21,558 nucleotides of DNA from a virus: the IMG/VR virus record IMGVR_UViG_3300033145_000141, positions 1 through 21,558 of that record. The stretch is one strand, 5' to 3'. The notes under the pieces were generated by a model that was given only the letters and a program-made list of their open reading frames with translations, ran no database searches and was not told the DNA's origin. This document shows, in pieces, positions 18,584-21,558 of the stretch (position 1 is the stretch's first letter; each line of letters begins with the position of its first letter). The position numbers and the translations under genes are program-made.

Positions 18584-20713
18584 ATGGCAACAAGAATGGT
18601 TCCCTTTAAATATTCGTCCACAATAGCATATTCAATAGAGATGGGAAATCTCTACATGAGTTTCTATTATGATGGAGCATTACTTGACGGGGACGGTGCG
18701 CCGATAGAGACACCATACCTTGAAGCAGACTTACCAGAACTAGACTATGAGCAAATCGGCGATACGATATGGATTACTCACAATGACTATAAACCGAGAA
18801 AACTAACTCGCACGACTACTACCACTTTTTCGCTTGATGTTATAACATTTACAAAAGGCCCGTTCTTAGTCAGAAATGACATTGCAGAAGACGACGATGT
18901 TACTATGAAGTACACCGGAACTTTAACGGCAGATGCAGTGGGAACGCTTACTTGTTCGGCTGCCCATTTTGAATCTGGCCATGTTGATGCGCTGTATCAA
19001 TTAACCCATCCAAGAAGTCTTACAGATGCCAAAATATCTGATACCGGAGATAATTGGGGTGGTGGCGATTTAGATACTGATGGAAGCGATGCGTTGGATG
19101 TTAAGGGAAACTGGTCGTTTAATACTCACGGGACATGGACAGGAACGGTCAGGATATTAAGAAAACAGGGAAGTAATAACTATGAAACCTTTCGGACATT
19201 CATATCAGACAACGACCGTAATGTACAATACTCTGGAACAGAGCGAGAATATAACGTTAAGCTAAAATTCATAACCGAATCCGGCATGAACGCTGCATTT
19301 GGTGCGGATATTACCGCTAATACAAGCACTACAGTAGGTATCGTCCGTATAGACTCTATCACAAGCACCACAGTTGCCGTCTGTACCGTTCTTTCCTTAA
19401 TAGGGGGAACAAGTGCCGATACGACTTTAAGGTGGGCAGAGGGAGCGTGGAGCGGCGTACAGGGCTATCCTAAGGGCGTAGGGTTCTTTGCCGACAGATG
19501 CCTATATGGTGGTAGGCGGTCTGGCTGGCAGAGTAAGGTTGGTGACTATGAGAATTTCGATACAGGACTATTCGATAATGATGCGTTCACAATATCGCTT
19601 ACCACTGGTAACGAGATAATGTGGGTTGATACTGTAGATAAAACTATCGTATATGGCACTACTGGAAACCCTTGGACATTACAGAGCAACAAGGTTGGAA
19701 CGGTACTTACTCCGAAAAACTTCACAATAGATGAACAATCCGGCCTTGGTTCTGCGAATATTCAATGCGTAAAGATAAACAATGCTCTTATCTATATCGA
19801 TTTCAACCAGAAGAAACTAATGGAGTATGGATATAATACAGAACAGCAAAAGTATGTTTCTAACGAGATTACCGTACTAGCAGAACACTTCACTGCAACA
19901 TCTACAATTACATGGCTTGCATGGCAGAAGAATCCAGAATCTATTATCTGGTTTGGTATGACAGACGGTACACTTCATTCTTTTACTTACCAAAGAGACC
20001 AGAACGTATTAGCTTATGCCCCACACCCAACAACTGGAAATGTTAGGTCTGGATGTGTTATACCTGGCACTTACGAGGATGAGGTTTGGCTATCGGTCGA
20101 AAGAGATATAGGTGGCGAAACAGATGTAAACTGTATTGAGAGAATGAATCCAAGACGACTGACCGATGAAGATGATGCCCACTTTGTTGACTGTGGTGTA
20201 TTTTATGACGGCGTTGCAACGACAAGTATTACAGGACTTGACCACCACGAAGGTGAAACGGTAGCTATTCTTGCTGATGGCGCGGTTGTAACGCCACAAG
20301 TCGTGGTAAGTGGAGCAATAACTTTAACAACTGCTGCGTCAAAGGTTCATGCCGGACTACCGTTTACTCCGTACCTTAAACCAATGAGACTTGATAACGA
20401 AACTAATAGGGGTTCATCGCATGGAACTATTAAAAATATTCCAGAATTGGTATTAAGCGTACTTGACTCTGACAATATAAGAACCGGCAACATATCTACT
20501 AATATGCACAACATTGATTTAACAAGACCAGACCTTAAAAACAACAGCGAGATTGACGGATTGTTTACTGGCGATATACCAGTTTCGCAAGACGGCGGGT
20601 ATAGTATTGAGGACAGTATTTTAATATCAAGTAGCCAGACAGGTGGTGTAACAGACCCGACACCATTAACGGTGCGGGCGATTGTGGCAAGAATAAATGA
20701 GACGGGAAGATGA
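18584..20713 (+). CDS. Nozzle (tubular protein B / gp12-like) body lacking its usual N-terminus
   Basis: This 709-residue protein begins MATRMVPFKYSSTIAYSIEM, a block that in full nozzles follows the 'RRPGT.fv' segment at about residue 60-90. Conserved nozzle blocks follow: YLEADLPELDYEQIGDTIWI, THNDYKPRKL, and GYPKGVGFFADRCLYGG then SKVGDYENFD (about 300-333). Nozzles form the hexameric tail tube below the adaptor. The missing N-terminus is present twice, as separate frames, at 16496 and 16687. No in-frame extension is possible because TAA 18566 closes the frame. The SD is weak (GAAAG). Fragment 2 plus this body totals about 780 residues, a normal size. The stop overlaps the next ATG. Confidence 0.85.
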   Translation: MATRMVPFKYSSTIAYSIEMGNLYMSFYYDGALLDGDGAPIETPYLEADLPELDYEQIGDTIWITHNDYKPRKLTRTTTTTFSLDVITFTKGPFLVRNDIAEDDDVTMKYTGTLTADAVGTLTCSAAHFESGHVDALYQLTHPRSLTDAKISDTGDNWGGGDLDTDGSDALDVKGNWSFNTHGTWTGTVRILRKQGSNNYETFRTFISDNDRNVQYSGTEREYNVKLKFITESGMNAAFGADITANTSTTVGIVRIDSITSTTVAVCTVLSLIGGTSADTTLRWAEGAWSGVQGYPKGVGFFADRCLYGGRRSGWQSKVGDYENFDTGLFDNDAFTISLTTGNEIMWVDTVDKTIVYGTTGNPWTLQSNKVGTVLTPKNFTIDEQSGLGSANIQCVKINNALIYIDFNQKKLMEYGYNTEQQKYVSNEITVLAEHFTATSTITWLAWQKNPESIIWFGMTDGTLHSFTYQRDQNVLAYAPHPTTGNVRSGCVIPGTYEDEVWLSVERDIGGETDVNCIERMNPRRLTDEDDAHFVDCGVFYDGVATTSITGLDHHEGETVAILADGAVVTPQVVVSGAITLTTAASKVHAGLPFTPYLKPMRLDNETNRGSSHGTIKNIPELVLSVLDSDNIRTGNISTNMHNIDLTRPDLKNNSEIDGLFTGDIPVSQDGGYSIEDSILISSSQTGGVTDPTPLTVRAIVARINETGR

Positions 20714-21141
20714 TAGAATATCGTAAAGCGACTCAATCCGATTTAGATTATGTTAAGCAAAATCCATTTGAGGGTGCTATTAAGAATTATCAATATATGG
20801 AAGTGCCGGATGATAATACTTATACCGTTATATACGAAGGTCAGATAGTAGCCGTAGGCGGCCTACAAGTTCGCTGGAAAGGCACAGGGCTGTTATGGTT
20901 GATATTAACCGCTAATAGTAAAAAGGACGGCATACACGGACTAAGGGCGTTGTGTGCTATACAGAGCAAGGTGGACGAGTTAATAAAAAAGAACAATGTT
21001 TGGCGGGCAGAGGCAATGGTGCGAGTTGACTTTCCAAAGGCAATTAAAATGCTAGAGTTTTTAGGCTTTAAAAGGGAAGGTATTATGAAGGATTGTTTTC
21101 CAGATAGAAGCAATGGATATTTATACGCAAAGGTGATATAG
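20710..21141 (+). CDS. GNAT-fold protein (virion-cluster type)
   Basis: This 143-residue protein has a GNAT (N-acetyltransferase) outline: MIEYRKATQSDLDYVKQNPF as N-terminal strand and helix, YTVIYEGQIVAVGGLQVRW as the central strands, and a C-terminal FPKAIKMLEFLGFKREGIMK ('a...le.lGF...g....') typical of GNATs. The acetyl-CoA loop (Q/R-x-x-G-x-G/A) is not clear; LWLILTANSKKDGIHGLRA may correspond to it. Comparable proteins lie between nozzle and internal-virion genes in T7-like and BPP-1-like phages, where they are thought to help virion assembly. The ATG overlaps the nozzle stop (ATGA). Confidence 0.72.
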   Translation: MIEYRKATQSDLDYVKQNPFEGAIKNYQYMEVPDDNTYTVIYEGQIVAVGGLQVRWKGTGLLWLILTANSKKDGIHGLRALCAIQSKVDELIKKNNVWRAEAMVRVDFPKAIKMLEFLGFKREGIMKDCFPDRSNGYLYAKVI

Positions 21142-21558
21142 ATGAGTGGTTTATTTGAACAATTAAGCGGCGCGCAGGGCTTGAGAGTTGAGGGTAAATC
21201 CGCGCAGAATATAGCTAATTATAACGCCGAGGTTGCTGAACAGCAGGCAAAATCTGAGAAGATTCGTTCTGGTTTCGACCAGATGCAGCAAGCAAAAGAA
21301 GCTGAAAGAATCAAAGGTAGATTGCAAGCTGGCATTGGCGCAGCAGGTGGTGCTGGAAGCCCTGTAGCGATTGACCTTAATCTTGAACAGGCCAGAGAAC
21401 TTGAACTAGAGAATCTTTTAATTGGCTATGAGGGTGAAGTTAAAGCACAGAGATTACAGAACCAAGCTACATTAGACCGACTTCAAGGTCAACTCGCAAG
21501 GCAATCTAGTAAAAGTGCGGCAAGGCGTGCGAATATAGGATTTGGTATGCAATTGGCG
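21142..21558 (+). CDS. Internal virion protein (gp14-like), N-terminal part
   Basis: A frame opens at ATG 21142, just after the GNAT stop, with AAAGGTG upstream, and runs off the right edge (139 codons present). It starts MSGLFEQLSGAQGLRVEGKS, then shows long Ala/Gln/Glu-rich helices (NIANYNAEVAEQQAKSEKIR), a glycine-rich hinge QAGIGAAGGAGSPVAID and more helix (ENLLIGYEGEVKAQR). This layout is usual for the internal core or ejection proteins that follow the nozzle in podoviruses; they leave the head with the DNA and help it cross the cell envelope. Confidence 0.75.
   Translation, partial: MSGLFEQLSGAQGLRVEGKSAQNIANYNAEVAEQQAKSEKIRSGFDQMQQAKEAERIKGRLQAGIGAAGGAGSPVAIDLNLEQARELELENLLIGYEGEVKAQRLQNQATLDRLQGQLARQSSKSAARRANIGFGMQLA

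Overview
The window is a stretch of an AT-rich tailed double-stranded DNA phage genome (or prophage). The gene order and families fit a short-tailed (podovirus-type) head and neck module of the kind seen in BPP-1-like and T7-like phages: small terminase, large terminase, portal, Bbp19-like protein, scaffold, major capsid protein, small head proteins, adaptor (gp11-like), nozzle (gp12-like), a GNAT-fold protein and an internal virion protein. No tRNA, rRNA, CRISPR array, integrase or attachment site was seen. The host cannot be read directly. One short peptide (16911-17003) carries a dockerin-type calcium loop worded as in many Planctomycetota (Phycisphaerae) proteins, which is a weak hint at that host group.

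Layout. (1) 1-630: the end of a rightward operon, with a partial unknown gene and a DUF1353 protein, closed by a bidirectional terminator. (2) 633-2547: a leftward operon of seven small genes (an HTH_39-like protein, a zinc-ribbon/'PDLLE' phage protein, a one-segment membrane peptide and unknowns), read from a promoter near 2582-2612. (3) 2757-2785: a near-consensus sigma70 promoter with an inverted repeat exactly between -35 and -10, driving the rightward packaging and structural genes. (4) 2799-7379: zinc-ribbon protein, small terminase, a tandem-repeat protein, two small unknowns, and the large terminase, which is interrupted by a 258-residue intein and whose N-terminus lies in another frame. 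(5) 7395-12847: portal, two tiny basic proteins, Bbp19-like protein, unknown, scaffold, a possible structured RNA leader, major capsid protein and a putative capsid accessory protein, then a terminator. (6) 12908-16499: small head/neck genes, the adaptor with two inserted carbohydrate-binding-like modules, an antisense HNH endonuclease gene with its own promoter, a Pro-rich conserved small protein, and a protein that seems to start at ATA. (7) 16496-21558: an unusual nozzle locus, then a GNAT protein and the start of an internal virion protein.

The most unusual part is the nozzle locus. Two tandem short reading frames each encode a nozzle N-terminus and share a 56-bp perfectly identical core. 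Next come a 30-residue dockerin-loop peptide and a pectate-lyase-fold tailspike gene. Only then follows the remaining 709-residue body of the nozzle. The nozzle therefore appears to be a split gene with a receptor-binding protein inserted at the break. Other points of interest are the terminase intein, the apparent frameshift in the terminase, the ATA start, the folded leader before the capsid gene and the operator inside the main rightward promoter.
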